From NCBI RefSeq assembly GCF_009857505.1, contig NZ_WWCP01000049.1, positions 1 to 32,104 of the forward strand: a stretch of 32,104 nt of DNA. The letters are read 5' to 3'. Shown here piece by piece: positions 8,046 to 16,573 of this stretch; position 1 is the first letter of the stretch; each line of letters opens with the position of its first letter. The stretch comes from Duganella lactea. Lineage in GTDB: Bacteria; Pseudomonadota; Gammaproteobacteria; Burkholderiales; Burkholderiaceae_D. The position numbers and the translations under genes were made by a program. Under the pieces are notes generated by a model. It saw only the letters and a program-made list of their open reading frames with translations, made no database searches and was not told where the DNA came from.

Positions 8046-9404
8046 TCAAGATGCGCCACCACGACCGCCGAGAGTGGCGGACCCGCTTTCGGTACGCCCC
8101 TTGATGCGCGCCAGTTGGGCGGCCTGGTAGGCGGCGAAGCCGTTGTCGAACAGGGTGCGGATCAGCGGGTCGTCAACGATGTCGGCGTCGGCCGGGGCAC
8201 CGTCGATGCGCAGGTACATGCTGGTCAGCGATTCGCCCAGCGCCAGGCCGGCGTACAGCTTGGCCAGCGGGATTTCGGTCAGCCAGGTCGGCGCTGCTTC
8301 GTCGCCGGCCAGCGCGATATCATCGCCGTGGATCTGATAGCGGAAGCGCCGCACGCCGCCGTCATGGTCGTAGACCGACAGCTGCCATACGCACGGCGTG
8401 GAGAAGTAGCTGTCTTCCGGCAGTTCCATGTCTTGATACCGCTGCAACAGGCCGTGGCGGCAGAAGTCCAGCACCAGCGCGATTTGCCCGGCCGTCAGTG
8501 GCGCGAAGTGGCGGGCGATGTCGGCCGTGGCCGGCGGCACGATCTGCGGATCGTATTCGTAGTCCACATCCTGCTCGCCCACCGGCAACACCCATGGCAA
8601 CGGCGACGCGGGCGTCAGCCCGTCCGCGCTCAGCTCGACCGAGACCGATGGATTCAGCCGCACCACCCGCGCCGTCGGCAGCCACGCGGCCACGGCCGCG
8701 CCGAACTGGCGGTAGGTGATCGGGAACATCGCGTGGTTGTACCACGACCATGGCTCCTGCCGGAACTGACACGAGCTTGGCACGACGTAGCGCGGCGCCA
8801 GCGCCTGCAATTGCGCCGGCCACTCTTCCGGCAACGCCACCGGCCCGCGCTCGGCGCGCGACGGCGCGATCACGTCCACCTCGCGCATGGTCTGGAACGG
8901 CCACAGCACCATGTCCCACGGCGCGAACGGTTTCAGTTGCTCCAGCGTTTCCGGATCCATCCACGCATCGACCACGTTGAGCACATTCAGGCCTTCGGCG
9001 CGGATGTGGAACATCGAATCGACATCGGCCTCCAGCGCGCGGCGCGGGATCACCTCGATGCCGCCCACGCGCACCGGCACCGGCACATCCACCGCCAGCG
9101 GCCGCACGTTGACGAAGCCCAGTTCGCGGATCATCGCGAACAGTTCGTCGAACAGGCAGTACAGGTAAATCGGCGTGGCGCGGTCGAGCAGATCGAGGCT
9201 ATCCAGCGAGCAATGGTCATCGTGAAAGTGGGAGATAAAGACGGCGTCTGGCCGCAAGTCCCGCACCCGCGCCAGATCGAAGCGCACGTCGGGAAACGCA
9301 TGGCAATTCCTGCTGAACGGATTTTCAAACACCGGGTCAAACAGGATCTGCGTGGCGCCGCTTTCAAGCGCGTAACCGGCGTGGAGGATGCGGGAAATTT
9401 TCAT
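8046..9404 (-). CDS. Metallo-beta-lactamase-fold hydrolase
   Basis: A 452-residue protein whose N-terminal domain carries the metal motif ISHFHDDHCSLDSL, giving H59, H61, D63 and H64 of the HxHxDH signature, preceded by a beta strand ILFDPVF typical of UlaG/RomA-like MBL enzymes. The C-terminal half (from ~residue 280) is not recognised and is long for an MBL enzyme; it contains many aromatic and acidic residues and no membrane segment. No signal peptide is seen, so it is probably cytoplasmic. Start: ATG 9404 gives MKISRILHAGYALESG; MM at 9413/9416 would add three or four residues. It lies just downstream (56 bp) of the helix-hairpin-helix gene on the same strand. The substrate is unknown. 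Confidence 0.82.
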   Translation of the reverse strand: MKISRILHAGYALESGATQILFDPVFENPFSRNCHAFPDVRFDLARVRDLRPDAVFISHFHDDHCSLDSLDLLDRATPIYLYCLFDELFAMIRELGFVNVRPLAVDVPVPVRVGGIEVIPRRALEADVDSMFHIRAEGLNVLNVVDAWMDPETLEQLKPFAPWDMVLWPFQTMREVDVIAPSRAERGPVALPEEWPAQLQALAPRYVVPSSCQFRQEPWSWYNHAMFPITYRQFGAAVAAWLPTARVVRLNPSVSVELSADGLTPASPLPWVLPVGEQDVDYEYDPQIVPPATADIARHFAPLTAGQIALVLDFCRHGLLQRYQDMELPEDSYFSTPCVWQLSVYDHDGGVRRFRYQIHGDDIALAGDEAAPTWLTEIPLAKLYAGLALGESLTSMYLRIDGAPADADIVDDPLIRTLFDNGFAAYQAAQLARIKGRTESGSATLGGRGGAS

Positions 9405-9459
9405 AGCCCGCATCATCTCACGCGCCGCGCACGCCGTCACGCCATGCACGGCGCCGGGC

Positions 9460-9756
9460 CTATTTGGCGGCCTTGAGCGGCGCGCCGTCCTTCGACTTGC
9501 CATTCACCTGCAGACCGGCCTCGGACAGCCGCGCCGCGTTCTTGGCGCCGATGCCTTTGACGCGCGCTTCAAAATCGGACCAGTCCTTGAACTCGCCTTT
9601 CTTGCGTTCTTCCAGGATGGCTTTGGTCTTGGCCGGGCCCAGGCCGCGGATGCCGTCCAGCGCCGCCTCGTCGGCCTTGTTGACGTCGACCTGCGCCCAG
9701 GCAAAGGTCATCGATGCCATCAGCGCGGCAAGGGCCAGCAACAGTTTCTTATACAT
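9460..9756 (-). CDS. Secreted ComEA-like helix-hairpin-helix protein
   Basis: A 98-residue protein with a signal peptide (MYKKLLLALAALMASMTFAWA) followed directly by a ComEA-type helix-hairpin-helix: VDVNKADEAALDGIRGLGP, then AKTKAILEER and the second hairpin VKGIGAKNAARL. Such periplasmic proteins bind double-stranded DNA without sequence specificity, and in naturally competent bacteria ComEA takes up DNA into the periplasm. The length and architecture match the single-domain ComEA relatives common in betaproteobacteria; a competence role here is inference. Start: ATG 9756 has GGAG about 10 bases upstream. It sits between the heptose kinase gene and the MBL gene on the same strand, with a 102-bp upstream gap probably carrying its own promoter. 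Confidence 0.88.
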   Translation of the reverse strand: MYKKLLLALAALMASMTFAWAQVDVNKADEAALDGIRGLGPAKTKAILEERKKGEFKDWSDFEARVKGIGAKNAARLSEAGLQVNGKSKDGAPLKAAK

Positions 9757-9858
9757 AGCATGTCTCCGTTCAGGTTAAGCAAGGGCGACCATTCGCGCCT
9801 TGAATACCCTAAACGGAGCCCGGCAGTGGCGCGGTTGACGGCGCACTGCTGACGCACA

Positions 9859-10782
9859 TCAAGACGGGAACAGCTCCTCGTGGGTCACCGTCGCCGTGCC
9901 CAGCTTGCCGACCACGATGCCGCCGGCGCGGTTGGCCGTTTCCACCGCCTCCTGCCAGCCGGCGCCCGCGCCCAGCATGCAGGCCAGCGTGGCGATCACC
10001 GTGTCGCCGGCGCCGGAGACGTCGAACACCTCGCGCGCTTGCGCCGGCATGTGGAACTGCGCGCCGTCGGTGTACAAGGTCATGCCCTCTTCCGAACGGG
10101 TCAGCAGCAACGCGTCCAGCTTCAGCTCGGCGCGCAGCGCCTGCGCCTTGGCGCTCAGTTGCGCCTCGCTGCTCCAGGTGCCGGCGATCAGCTTGAACTC
10201 CGACTTGTTCGGCGTCAGCACGGTGGCGCCGGCGTAGCGGCTGAAATCATCGCCCTTCGGATCGACCATCACCACCTTGCCGGCCGCGCGCGCGGCGGCG
10301 ATCATGTCGGCCACCGCCACCAGGCTGCCCTTGGCGTAGTCCGACAGCACGATCACCTCGTAATCGGCCAGCAGCGCCTTGAACTGCTCCAGCTTGTCGC
10401 GCAGCACGGTGTCGGTCGGCGCCTCCTCGAAATCGATGCGCACCATCTGCTGCTGGCGGCCAATCACGCGCAGCTTGATGATGGTCGAGATGGCGTCGTC
10501 GCGCTTCAGATAGCTGCGGATGCCGCCGCCGTCGAGCAGGCGCTGCACCTCGTCGCCCGCCTCGTCGTTGCCGACGATGCCCAGCAAGCCGGCCTGCGCG
10601 CCCAGCGCCGCCGCGTTGCGCGCCACATTGGCGGCGCCGCCCAGGCGCGCCTCGCGCTTCTCGATGCGCACCACCGGCACCGGCGCCTCCGGCGAAATGC
10701 GGCTGACGTCGCCAAACCAATAGCGGTCCAGCATGACATCGCCGACCACCAGCACCCGTACCTGCTTCAGATTCGTCGTCAT
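9859..10782 (-). CDS. rfaE1: D-glycero-beta-D-manno-heptose-7-phosphate kinase (kinase-only form)
   Basis: This enzyme phosphorylates D-glycero-D-manno-heptose 7-phosphate at C1, the step before ADP-heptose formation for LPS inner core. At 307 residues it equals only the N-terminal ribokinase-like half of E. coli HldE; the C-terminal cytidylyltransferase-like half is absent, so a separate rfaE2/hldC gene must exist elsewhere. PfkB features are clear: GDVMLDRYWFGDVSRISPEA at the N-terminus, RLGGAANVARN, and the C-terminal signature DVSGAGDTV with catalytic base D260. The start at 10782 lies 10 bp after the ugd stop, so the two are co-transcribed. In related genomes hldD often follows; here the next gene is the ComEA-like one. 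Confidence 0.93.
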   Translation of the reverse strand: MTTNLKQVRVLVVGDVMLDRYWFGDVSRISPEAPVPVVRIEKREARLGGAANVARNAAALGAQAGLLGIVGNDEAGDEVQRLLDGGGIRSYLKRDDAISTIIKLRVIGRQQQMVRIDFEEAPTDTVLRDKLEQFKALLADYEVIVLSDYAKGSLVAVADMIAAARAAGKVVMVDPKGDDFSRYAGATVLTPNKSEFKLIAGTWSSEAQLSAKAQALRAELKLDALLLTRSEEGMTLYTDGAQFHMPAQAREVFDVSGAGDTVIATLACMLGAGAGWQEAVETANRAGGIVVGKLGTATVTHEELFPS

Positions 10783-10792
10783 GGTCGGCCTC

Positions 10793-12160
10793 TCAGTTGC
10801 GGGTCAGGACCGAGCGGCCGATGCCGTGGTATTCAAAGCCCAGCTCGGCCATGACATCCGGCTCAAACAGGTTACGGCCGTCGAACACCACCGCGTGCTT
10901 CAGCGCCGCCTTGATCTGGCCGAAGTCCGGGCTGCGGAAGGCCTTCCACTCGGTGACGATGACCAGCGCCTCGGCGCCGTCCAGCGTGTCCATCGGGCTG
11001 GCCGCGAAACGCACCCGCGCCAGCTCGGCCGCGCTCAGGTCCAGCGCCAGCACCCGCCGCGCCTCGTCCATGGCGACCGGGTCGTACACCGCCACCGTGG
11101 CGCCGGCGTCCAGCAGCTGGCGGATCAGCACCCGCGCCGGCGCCTCGCGCATGTCGTCGGTGTTCGGCTTGAACGCCAGGCCCCAGATGGCGAAGTGCTT
11201 GCCGCCCAGATAGGCGCCAAAGCGCGACAGCAGCTTGCGCCCCAGCACCAGCTTCTGCTTGTCGTTGACCGTCTCCACCGCGCGCAGGATGTGCAGGTCC
11301 TGCTCGTACTGGCGCGCGGTGCGCTCCAGCGCCTGCACGTCTTTCGGGAAGCACGAGCCGCCGTAGCCGGCGCCGGCGTACAGGAAGCTGTGGCCGATGC
11401 GCGGATCGGAACCGATGCCGCGCCGCACCGCCTCGATGTCGACACCGACGTTGTCGGCCAGGTTGGCCAGCTCGTTCATGAAGGAGATGCGCGTCGCCAG
11501 CATGGCGTTGGCGGCGTATTTGGTGAACTCGGCCGAGCGCACGTCCATCCAGAAGGTGCGCTCGTGATTGCGGTTGAACGGCGCGTACAGGCGCTTCATC
11601 AGCGCCGCCGCCTGCAAGCCCTCCGGCGTGCTGTCGTGGCCGATGACGATGCGGTCCGGCCGCATGAAGTCCTCGACCGCCGCGCCCTCCTTGAGGAACT
11701 CGGGATTGGACACCACGGTGAAGCCGGCGTCGACGCCGCGCGCCTGCAACTGCTCCTGCAGCGCGATGCGCACGCGGTCGCCGGTGCCGACCGGCACGGT
11801 CGACTTGTCGACCACCACCTTGAAGCCGGTCATGTATCGGCCGATATTGCGGGCGGCGGCCAGCACGTACTGCAGGTCGGCCGAGCCGTCCTCGTCAGGC
11901 GGCGTGCCAACCGCGATGAACTGCACCTCGCCGTGTTCGACCGAGGCCGCGACATCGGTGGAAAACCGCAGCCGGCCGGCGGCGCGGTTGCGCGCCACCA
12001 CCTCTTCCAGGCCCGGCTCGTGGATCGGGATGCCGCCGTTGTTGAGCAGATCGATCTTGCGCTGATCGACGTCGAGGCAGAACACATCGTTGCCCAGCTC
12101 GGCCAGGCAAGCGCCGGTGACCAGGCCCACATAGCCGGTACCGATGATGGTGATTTTCAT
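10793..12160 (-). CDS. ugd: UDP-glucose 6-dehydrogenase
   Basis: It oxidises UDP-glucose twice with NAD to UDP-glucuronate, a precursor for exopolysaccharide and for LPS modification. The protein has 455 residues, usual for the family. The Rossmann motif MKITIIGTGYVGLVTGACLA opens the protein, the catalytic cysteine is C270 in YGGSCFPKD, and the conserved AEFTKYAANAMLA and GLAFKPNTDDMREAP follow. Start: ATG 12160 gives the canonical N-terminus; the 15 upstream in-frame residues lack family likeness. It follows lapB with a 54-bp gap that holds a REP-like hairpin and precedes the heptose kinase by 10 bp, in a surface-polysaccharide context. Confidence 0.96.
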   Translation of the reverse strand: MKITIIGTGYVGLVTGACLAELGNDVFCLDVDQRKIDLLNNGGIPIHEPGLEEVVARNRAAGRLRFSTDVAASVEHGEVQFIAVGTPPDEDGSADLQYVLAAARNIGRYMTGFKVVVDKSTVPVGTGDRVRIALQEQLQARGVDAGFTVVSNPEFLKEGAAVEDFMRPDRIVIGHDSTPEGLQAAALMKRLYAPFNRNHERTFWMDVRSAEFTKYAANAMLATRISFMNELANLADNVGVDIEAVRRGIGSDPRIGHSFLYAGAGYGGSCFPKDVQALERTARQYEQDLHILRAVETVNDKQKLVLGRKLLSRFGAYLGGKHFAIWGLAFKPNTDDMREAPARVLIRQLLDAGATVAVYDPVAMDEARRVLALDLSAAELARVRFAASPMDTLDGAEALVIVTEWKAFRSPDFGQIKAALKHAVVFDGRNLFEPDVMAELGFEYHGIGRSVLTRN

Positions 12161-12181
12161 GACAATGCTTTCGTAATGCCG

Positions 12182-12209
12182 CGTCACACCGGCGGCTGCC
12201 GGCATGACG
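12182..12209. repeat. REP-like palindrome between lapB and ugd
   Basis: CGTCA-CA-CCGGC-GGCT-GCCGG-CA-TGACG: two perfectly paired 5-bp blocks separated by one CA/CA mismatch pair, in the 54-bp gap after the lapB stop. The CGTCA...CCGG/CCGG...TGACG layout is typical of small dispersed palindromes in Burkholderiales. It could also attenuate lapB-ugd read-through, but there is no T tract. Confidence 0.6.
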
Positions 12210-12214
12210 GTGGG

Positions 12215-13390
12215 TTAATTCATAACGTTCAATTCTTCGGTGCGGCGCGGCGGGTAGGTTTCCCAGCGGCTGCAACCGGGGCACTGCCAATAAAACTGGC
12301 GCGCCTTGAAACCGCAATGGCTGCACTGATAGCGCGCCAGCTTCTGCGTATAGCCGTGCAACAGGTTCTTCACCAGCGACAACTCCGGCACGACATTGGC
12401 CGGCGCATCGACCAGCCGCGCCTCCAGCAGCTTGTCCAGGCCCAGCAAGGTCGGCGTGCGGCGCAACTCATTCGACACCAGCTGCTTGGCGGCGTCCAGG
12501 CCCTCCAGTTCCAGCACCACCTTGTACACCACCTCGATCAGGTCGATCGACGACGCCTGCTCCAGATAGGACTTCAGCAGATTGAGCCCCTCCTGCGGCC
12601 GCCCGACCTTGCGGTAGCCATCCATCAGCCGCTGCGCCACCAGCGCCACGTGCGGCACGCTGAGCTGCTCGACGCGGCGCCAGCTGACCAGCGCCGCCTC
12701 GACATCGCCCTGCGCCAGCAGCGCGTCGCCGCTCAGCATGGTGGCGCGGACGTTGACGCGGTCGGCCTGCAGCGACTGCTCCAGCAGCGCCAGCGCCTGG
12801 TCCGGATGCAGATGCACCAGCGCGTCCTGCGCCAGCTCGCAGTAGAACTGCGCGATCTGCTTCTGGCGCGAGCCGGCGCCCGACTCCTGCAGGCCGATCG
12901 CCGCCTCGATCGCGCGCGGCCACTCCTTCTCGCGCTGGAAGATCTCCAGCAGCGCGCGCCGCGCCGGCGCCGAATAGGTGCCGTGGATCAGCGCGTCGAA
13001 GGTCTCCTCGGCGCGGTCCAGCAGGCCGGCCTTCAGATAATCCATGCCCAGCTCATACCGGGCGTGGTCCTTCTGGTCCTGCGGCAGGTCCGGCCGCGCC
13101 AGCAGGTTCTGGTGAATGCGGATGGCGCGCTCGGTCTCACCGCGGCGGCGGAACAGATTGCCCAGCGCGAAGTGCATATCGGCCGATTCCGGATCGAGCC
13201 GGACGATTTCAATGAAGGCGTCGACCGCCTTGTCCTGCTGATCGTTGAGCAGGAAGTTCAGGGCCTTGTAATAGCCGCGCGGCAGCGTGCGCGACTCCGA
13301 CACCACGGCGCGCATATCGACGCGCGCGGCCAGCCATCCCAGGCCGAACAGCACCGGGATGCCCAGTAACCACCAAAGTTCAAATTCCAT
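12215..13390 (-). CDS. lapB: LapB (YciM): TPR adaptor controlling LPS synthesis
   Basis: A 391-residue inner-membrane-anchored protein. Residues ~5-22 (WWLLGIPVLFGLGWLAA) form one membrane segment, followed by a cytoplasmic array of TPR repeats (YYKALNFLLNDQQDKAVDAF, MHFALGNLFRRRGETERAI and others). The C-terminus is a rubredoxin-like zinc knuckle with C356-x2-C359 and C370-x2-C373. In E. coli LapB presents LpxC to the FtsH protease, balancing LPS with phospholipid synthesis, and needs both the TPRs and the metal site. Length, order and motifs all match. It follows lapA by 6 bp without a clear ribosome site, which suggests coupling. Confidence 0.95.
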   Translation of the reverse strand: MEFELWWLLGIPVLFGLGWLAARVDMRAVVSESRTLPRGYYKALNFLLNDQQDKAVDAFIEIVRLDPESADMHFALGNLFRRRGETERAIRIHQNLLARPDLPQDQKDHARYELGMDYLKAGLLDRAEETFDALIHGTYSAPARRALLEIFQREKEWPRAIEAAIGLQESGAGSRQKQIAQFYCELAQDALVHLHPDQALALLEQSLQADRVNVRATMLSGDALLAQGDVEAALVSWRRVEQLSVPHVALVAQRLMDGYRKVGRPQEGLNLLKSYLEQASSIDLIEVVYKVVLELEGLDAAKQLVSNELRRTPTLLGLDKLLEARLVDAPANVVPELSLVKNLLHGYTQKLARYQCSHCGFKARQFYWQCPGCSRWETYPPRRTEELNVMN

Positions 13391-13396
13391 GTGTGC

Positions 13397-13702
13397 TTAT
13401 TGTTGTGTATTAACGCTGTCCGGCTGCGGCTGGCCGGTGGCCTGCCGCGCCGATGCTTGCAGCGTGTTGATGGTGGTTTTGTGCTTGTTGCTTTCGCGGC
13501 GATGGCGGAACACCGTCGGCGTCAGCGCCAGCACGCCGAGCGCGGCGCCGGCGACGAAAAAGCCGAGCAGCATCAGCACCAGCGGGCCGCGCAGTTCGTA
13601 GTGCAGGAACAGTTGCAGATCAACTTCCTGCGAGTTCTTCAGCGCGAAGCCGAAGAACAGCACAAATATGATGAAGCCTATGATGGGGGAGATGAATTTC
13701 AT
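13397..13702 (-). CDS. lapA: LapA-family inner-membrane protein (DUF1049)
   Basis: A 101-residue protein with two membrane segments (IIGFIIFVLFFGFALKN and PLVLMLLGFFVAGAALGVLA) separated by the conserved short loop NSQEVDLQLFLH, then a basic/polar cytoplasmic tail. This is the DUF1049/LapA layout, and lapA is normally immediately upstream of lapB, as here (6 bp). The precise role of LapA is less well defined than that of LapB, which it helps in LPS assembly. Start: ATG 13702 gives MKFISPIIGF; upstream in-frame codons overlap the ihfB terminator and are unlikely to be coding. An AGGA lies about 12 bases upstream. Confidence 0.92.
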   Translation of the reverse strand: MKFISPIIGFIIFVLFFGFALKNSQEVDLQLFLHYELRGPLVLMLLGFFVAGAALGVLALTPTVFRHRRESNKHKTTINTLQASARQATGQPQPDSVNTQQ

Positions 13703-13753
13703 CAGCCGGAATCCTGTGTAATGCCAAGAGCGCCAGTATCGCACCTCGGGCCA

Positions 13754-13790
13754 CAAAAAAAAAGCGGCATCCCGAAGGACGCCGCTTTTG
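13754..13790 (-). terminator. Rho-independent terminator after ihfB
   Basis: On the minus strand AAAAGCGGC pairs with GCCGCTTTT (13781-13789 and 13760-13768) around a 12-nt loop and is followed by a run of nine T. It lies 18 bp beyond the ihfB stop and before the lapA start, so lapA-lapB needs read-through or its own promoter. Confidence 0.9.
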
Positions 13791-13807
13791 CTTAACTATG
13801 GAATGCT

Positions 13808-14113
13808 TCAGTCCTCGATGATCGGTTGCCCGACCATCGCGTCAACCCGCTCGCGCAATTGCTTGCCCGGCTTGAAGTGCGGCACCCGTTTTTCCGGCAC
13901 CATCACCTTGTCGCCCGACTTCGGGTTGCGCCCGATGCGTGGTGGCCGGCTGTTGAGGGCAAAGCTGCCAAAACCGCGGATCTCGATGCGCTGACCGGTC
14001 GCCAGGGCGTTGGTCATCGCATCCAGTATGGTTTTGACGGCATATTCCGCATCCTTGGCCACCAGCTGGGAATAACGCTCAGCCAGGCGATTTATGAGTT
14101 CGGACTTAGTCAT
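13808..14113 (-). CDS. ihfB: Integration host factor beta subunit
   Basis: A 101-residue HU/IHF-family DNA-bending protein, slightly longer than the E. coli subunit (94). The signature IEIRGFGSFALNSRPPRIGRNPKSG shortens to GFGSFALNSRPPR and GRNPKSG, the beta-arm with the intercalating proline, and the basic C-terminal region VPEKRVPHFKPGKQLRERV follows. With IhfA it sharply bends DNA at specific sites in replication, recombination and transcription. It lies 21 bp after rpsA, the conserved rpsA-ihfB pairing, and is followed by a strong terminator. Start: ATG at 14113 (MTKSELINRLAERY). Confidence 0.97.
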   Translation of the reverse strand: MTKSELINRLAERYSQLVAKDAEYAVKTILDAMTNALATGQRIEIRGFGSFALNSRPPRIGRNPKSGDKVMVPEKRVPHFKPGKQLRERVDAMVGQPIIED

Positions 14114-14134
14114 CGACTAGTTCTTGGTTCTTGC

Positions 14135-15820
14135 TTAGTTCTTGTTATCCAGCTTGGCTTTCAGCAGTGCGCCCAGGCTGGTGGTGCCCGAGGCGGCGCT
14201 GCTGTCGGCGGCGATGTTTTTCATCGCTTCCGCGGTGTCGGCCGAATCTTTGGCCTTGATCGACAGCTGGATCGAACGTGCTTTACGGTCGATGTTGATC
14301 ACCAGCGCTTCGACGGCATCGCCGACTTTCAGATGGGTGCCAGCATCTTCCACGCGGTCACGCGAGATTTCCGAAGCGCGCAGGTAGCCTTCAACTTCTT
14401 CCGACAGTTGGATCACGGCGCCTTTCGGCTCCACCGATTTCACGGTACCGGTCACCAGCGAACCTTTGTCGTTCATGGCGGCGTAGTTGTTGAATGGATC
14501 GCCTTCCAGTTGCTTGACGCCCAGGGACACGCGCTCGCGCTCAACGTCGATGGCCAGAACGATGGCTTCCAGTTCGTCACCTTTCTTGAACTTGCGCACG
14601 GCTTCTTCGCCGGACTCGGTCCACGACAGGTCGGACAGGTGCACCAGGCCGTCGATGTTGCCGGCCAGACCGATGAACACGCCGAAGTCGGTGATCGATT
14701 TGATCGCGCCGCGGACTTTGTCACCTTTCTTATGGGTCACGCCGAAGTCGTCCCATGGATTGGCTTTGCACTGTTTCATGCCCAGCGAAATACGACGACG
14801 CTCTTCGTCGATTTCCAGAACCATGACTTCCACTTCGTCGCCCAGTTGAACCACTTTGTTAGGCGCGACGTTTTTGTTGGTCCAGTCCATTTCGGACACG
14901 TGTACCAGGCCTTCGATACCTTGTTCCACTTCAACGAACGCACCGTAGTCGGTCAGGTTGGTGACTTTACCGAACAGGCGGGTGCCTTGTGGGTAACGAC
15001 GGGACAGACCGGTCCAAGGATCGTCGCCCAGTTGTTTCACGCCCAGCGAAACACGGTTTTTCTCTTGATCGTATTTCAGCACTTTGGCGGTGATCTCCTG
15101 ACCCACGGTCAGCACTTCCGATGGGTGACGCACACGACGCCATGCCAGGTCGGTGATGTGCAGCAGGCCGTCGATGCCGCCCAGATCCACGAACGCGCCG
15201 TAGTCGGTGATGTTTTTCACCACGCCGGTGACCACGGTGCCTTCTTTCAGCGTTTCCATCAGTTTCTGACGCTCTTCGCCCATCGAAGCTTCGATGACGG
15301 CGCGACGCGACAGCACCACGTTGTTACGCTTGCGGTCCAGTTTGATAACTTTGAATTCGAGGGTTTTGCCTTCGAATGGGGTGGTGTCTTTGACTGGACG
15401 GGTGTCGACCAGCGAACCCGGCAGGAAGGCGCGGATGCCGTTGGTCAGCACGGTCAGACCGCCCTTGACTTTGCCGTTCACGGTGCCGACGACGATCTCG
15501 CCCGACTCCATGGCTTTTTCCAGTGCCAGCCACGACGCCAGACGCTTGGCTTTGTCGCGCGACAGGATGGTATCGCCGAAACCATTTTCCAGCGATTCGA
15601 TGGCCACGGAAACGAAGTCACCTACTTTGACTTCCAGTTCGCCTTGGTCATTCTTGAATTCTTCAACAGGGATGAATGCTTCCGATTTCAGGCCGGCGTT
15701 GACGATCACGAAGTTGTGATCCAGACGAACGACTTCAGCCGAGATCACTTCGCCCGAACGCATGTCTTGACGCGACAGCGATTCTTCGAAGAGGGCTGCA
15801 AAACTTTCCATATTAGACAT
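14135..15820 (-). CDS. rpsA: 30S ribosomal protein S1
   Basis: A 561-residue protein (E. coli 557) built of six S1 RNA-binding repeats. The last four are easily seen as repeating units: VVTGVVKNITDYGAFVDLGG, LFGKVTNLTDYGAFVEVEQG, VRGAIKSITDFGVFIGLAGN and VTGTVKSVEPKGAVIQLSEE, each followed by a GLVH- or YLRASE-type segment. S1 binds mRNA leaders and brings them to the 30S subunit. Codon choice is more biased than in neighbours, with many Lys AAG and simple third positions, as expected of a highly expressed gene. A 79-bp gap separates it from cmk upstream and may hold a promoter, though I could not pick convincing hexamers. Confidence 0.98.
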   Translation of the reverse strand: MSNMESFAALFEESLSRQDMRSGEVISAEVVRLDHNFVIVNAGLKSEAFIPVEEFKNDQGELEVKVGDFVSVAIESLENGFGDTILSRDKAKRLASWLALEKAMESGEIVVGTVNGKVKGGLTVLTNGIRAFLPGSLVDTRPVKDTTPFEGKTLEFKVIKLDRKRNNVVLSRRAVIEASMGEERQKLMETLKEGTVVTGVVKNITDYGAFVDLGGIDGLLHITDLAWRRVRHPSEVLTVGQEITAKVLKYDQEKNRVSLGVKQLGDDPWTGLSRRYPQGTRLFGKVTNLTDYGAFVEVEQGIEGLVHVSEMDWTNKNVAPNKVVQLGDEVEVMVLEIDEERRRISLGMKQCKANPWDDFGVTHKKGDKVRGAIKSITDFGVFIGLAGNIDGLVHLSDLSWTESGEEAVRKFKKGDELEAIVLAIDVERERVSLGVKQLEGDPFNNYAAMNDKGSLVTGTVKSVEPKGAVIQLSEEVEGYLRASEISRDRVEDAGTHLKVGDAVEALVINIDRKARSIQLSIKAKDSADTAEAMKNIAADSSAASGTTSLGALLKAKLDNKN

Positions 15821-15899
15821 TGTGTTTCCAGGTTGCCAGCAAGTCTCGCGGTATGCGACTTCAACTGGGTTAGGTTGATAAAGGTATTACTTGGCGATA

Positions 15900-16568
15900 C
15901 TACTTGCCAATCCCGGCGTACCATGCCAACACTTGATCAACCGCTTCGTCAGCGGTCATTTCAGAGGTATCGAGCACCTGCGCGCCGTCCGCTGGCGCCA
16001 GCGGCGCGATCGTCCGTTGCGTATCACGGTCATCGCGGGCCTGCAAATCCACCAGTAGGTCTTGCATATTAGCAGAAAATCCCTTGTCGATCAATTGCTT
16101 ATAGCGGCGCTCGGCGCGCGCCTTGACCGAGGCGGTCAGAAACACCTTCAGCGGCGCGTGCGGGAAGATCACCGAGCCCATGTCGCGGCCGTCGGCCACC
16201 AGGCCGGGCGCCTTGCGAAAGCCCAGTTGCAGCCCGGTCAGCGCATGGCGCACCGCCGGGAAAGTGGCGATCTTCGACGCCGTGTTGCCGACCTCCTCGG
16301 CGCGGATCGCGTCGGTGACGTTTTCATGCGACAAAATGATGTTGCCGCCTTCAAAACTGCAATGCAGGTGCTCGGCCAGCTTGGCCAGCGCGTGTTCGTC
16401 GGCCAGATCGGTCTGGCGGCGCAGCGCCGACAGCGCGGTCAGGCGGTACAGCGCGCCCGAATCCAGGTAATGGAAGCCGAGCTTATCGGCAACGCGGTGC
16501 GCGACCGTGCCCTTGCCGGATGCGGTGGGGCCGTCGATGGTGATGACTGGAATCTGGGAAGTTGGCAT
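15900..16568 (-). CDS. cmk: Cytidylate kinase
   Basis: It phosphorylates CMP and dCMP with ATP. At 222 residues it is close to the 227 of E. coli. The P-loop is ITIDGPTASGKGT (K19), the CMP-binding region has LDSGALYRLTALSA, VADGRDMGSVIFPHA carries the conserved RDxG segment, and the LID-like basic region is VKARAERRYKQL. Start: ATG 16568 (MPTSQIPVITIDG), 5 bp after the aroA stop, so it is co-transcribed with aroA. The aroA-cmk-rpsA order is conserved in proteobacteria. Confidence 0.97.
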   Translation of the reverse strand: MPTSQIPVITIDGPTASGKGTVAHRVADKLGFHYLDSGALYRLTALSALRRQTDLADEHALAKLAEHLHCSFEGGNIILSHENVTDAIRAEEVGNTASKIATFPAVRHALTGLQLGFRKAPGLVADGRDMGSVIFPHAPLKVFLTASVKARAERRYKQLIDKGFSANMQDLLVDLQARDDRDTQRTIAPLAPADGAQVLDTSEMTADEAVDQVLAWYAGIGK

Positions 16569-16573
16569 ATCGG

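Noticed and set aside
9800..9858. Terminator hairpin after rfaE1
   Set aside because: CAGTG/CACTG arms pair only with bulges and there is no T tract.
10733..13369. Very long plus-strand open frame opposite rfaE1, ugd and lapB
   Set aside because: Antisense shadow spanning three well-supported genes; product lacks any domain. The same holds for the long frames opposite cysM, rpsA, hisC/tyrA and gyrA.
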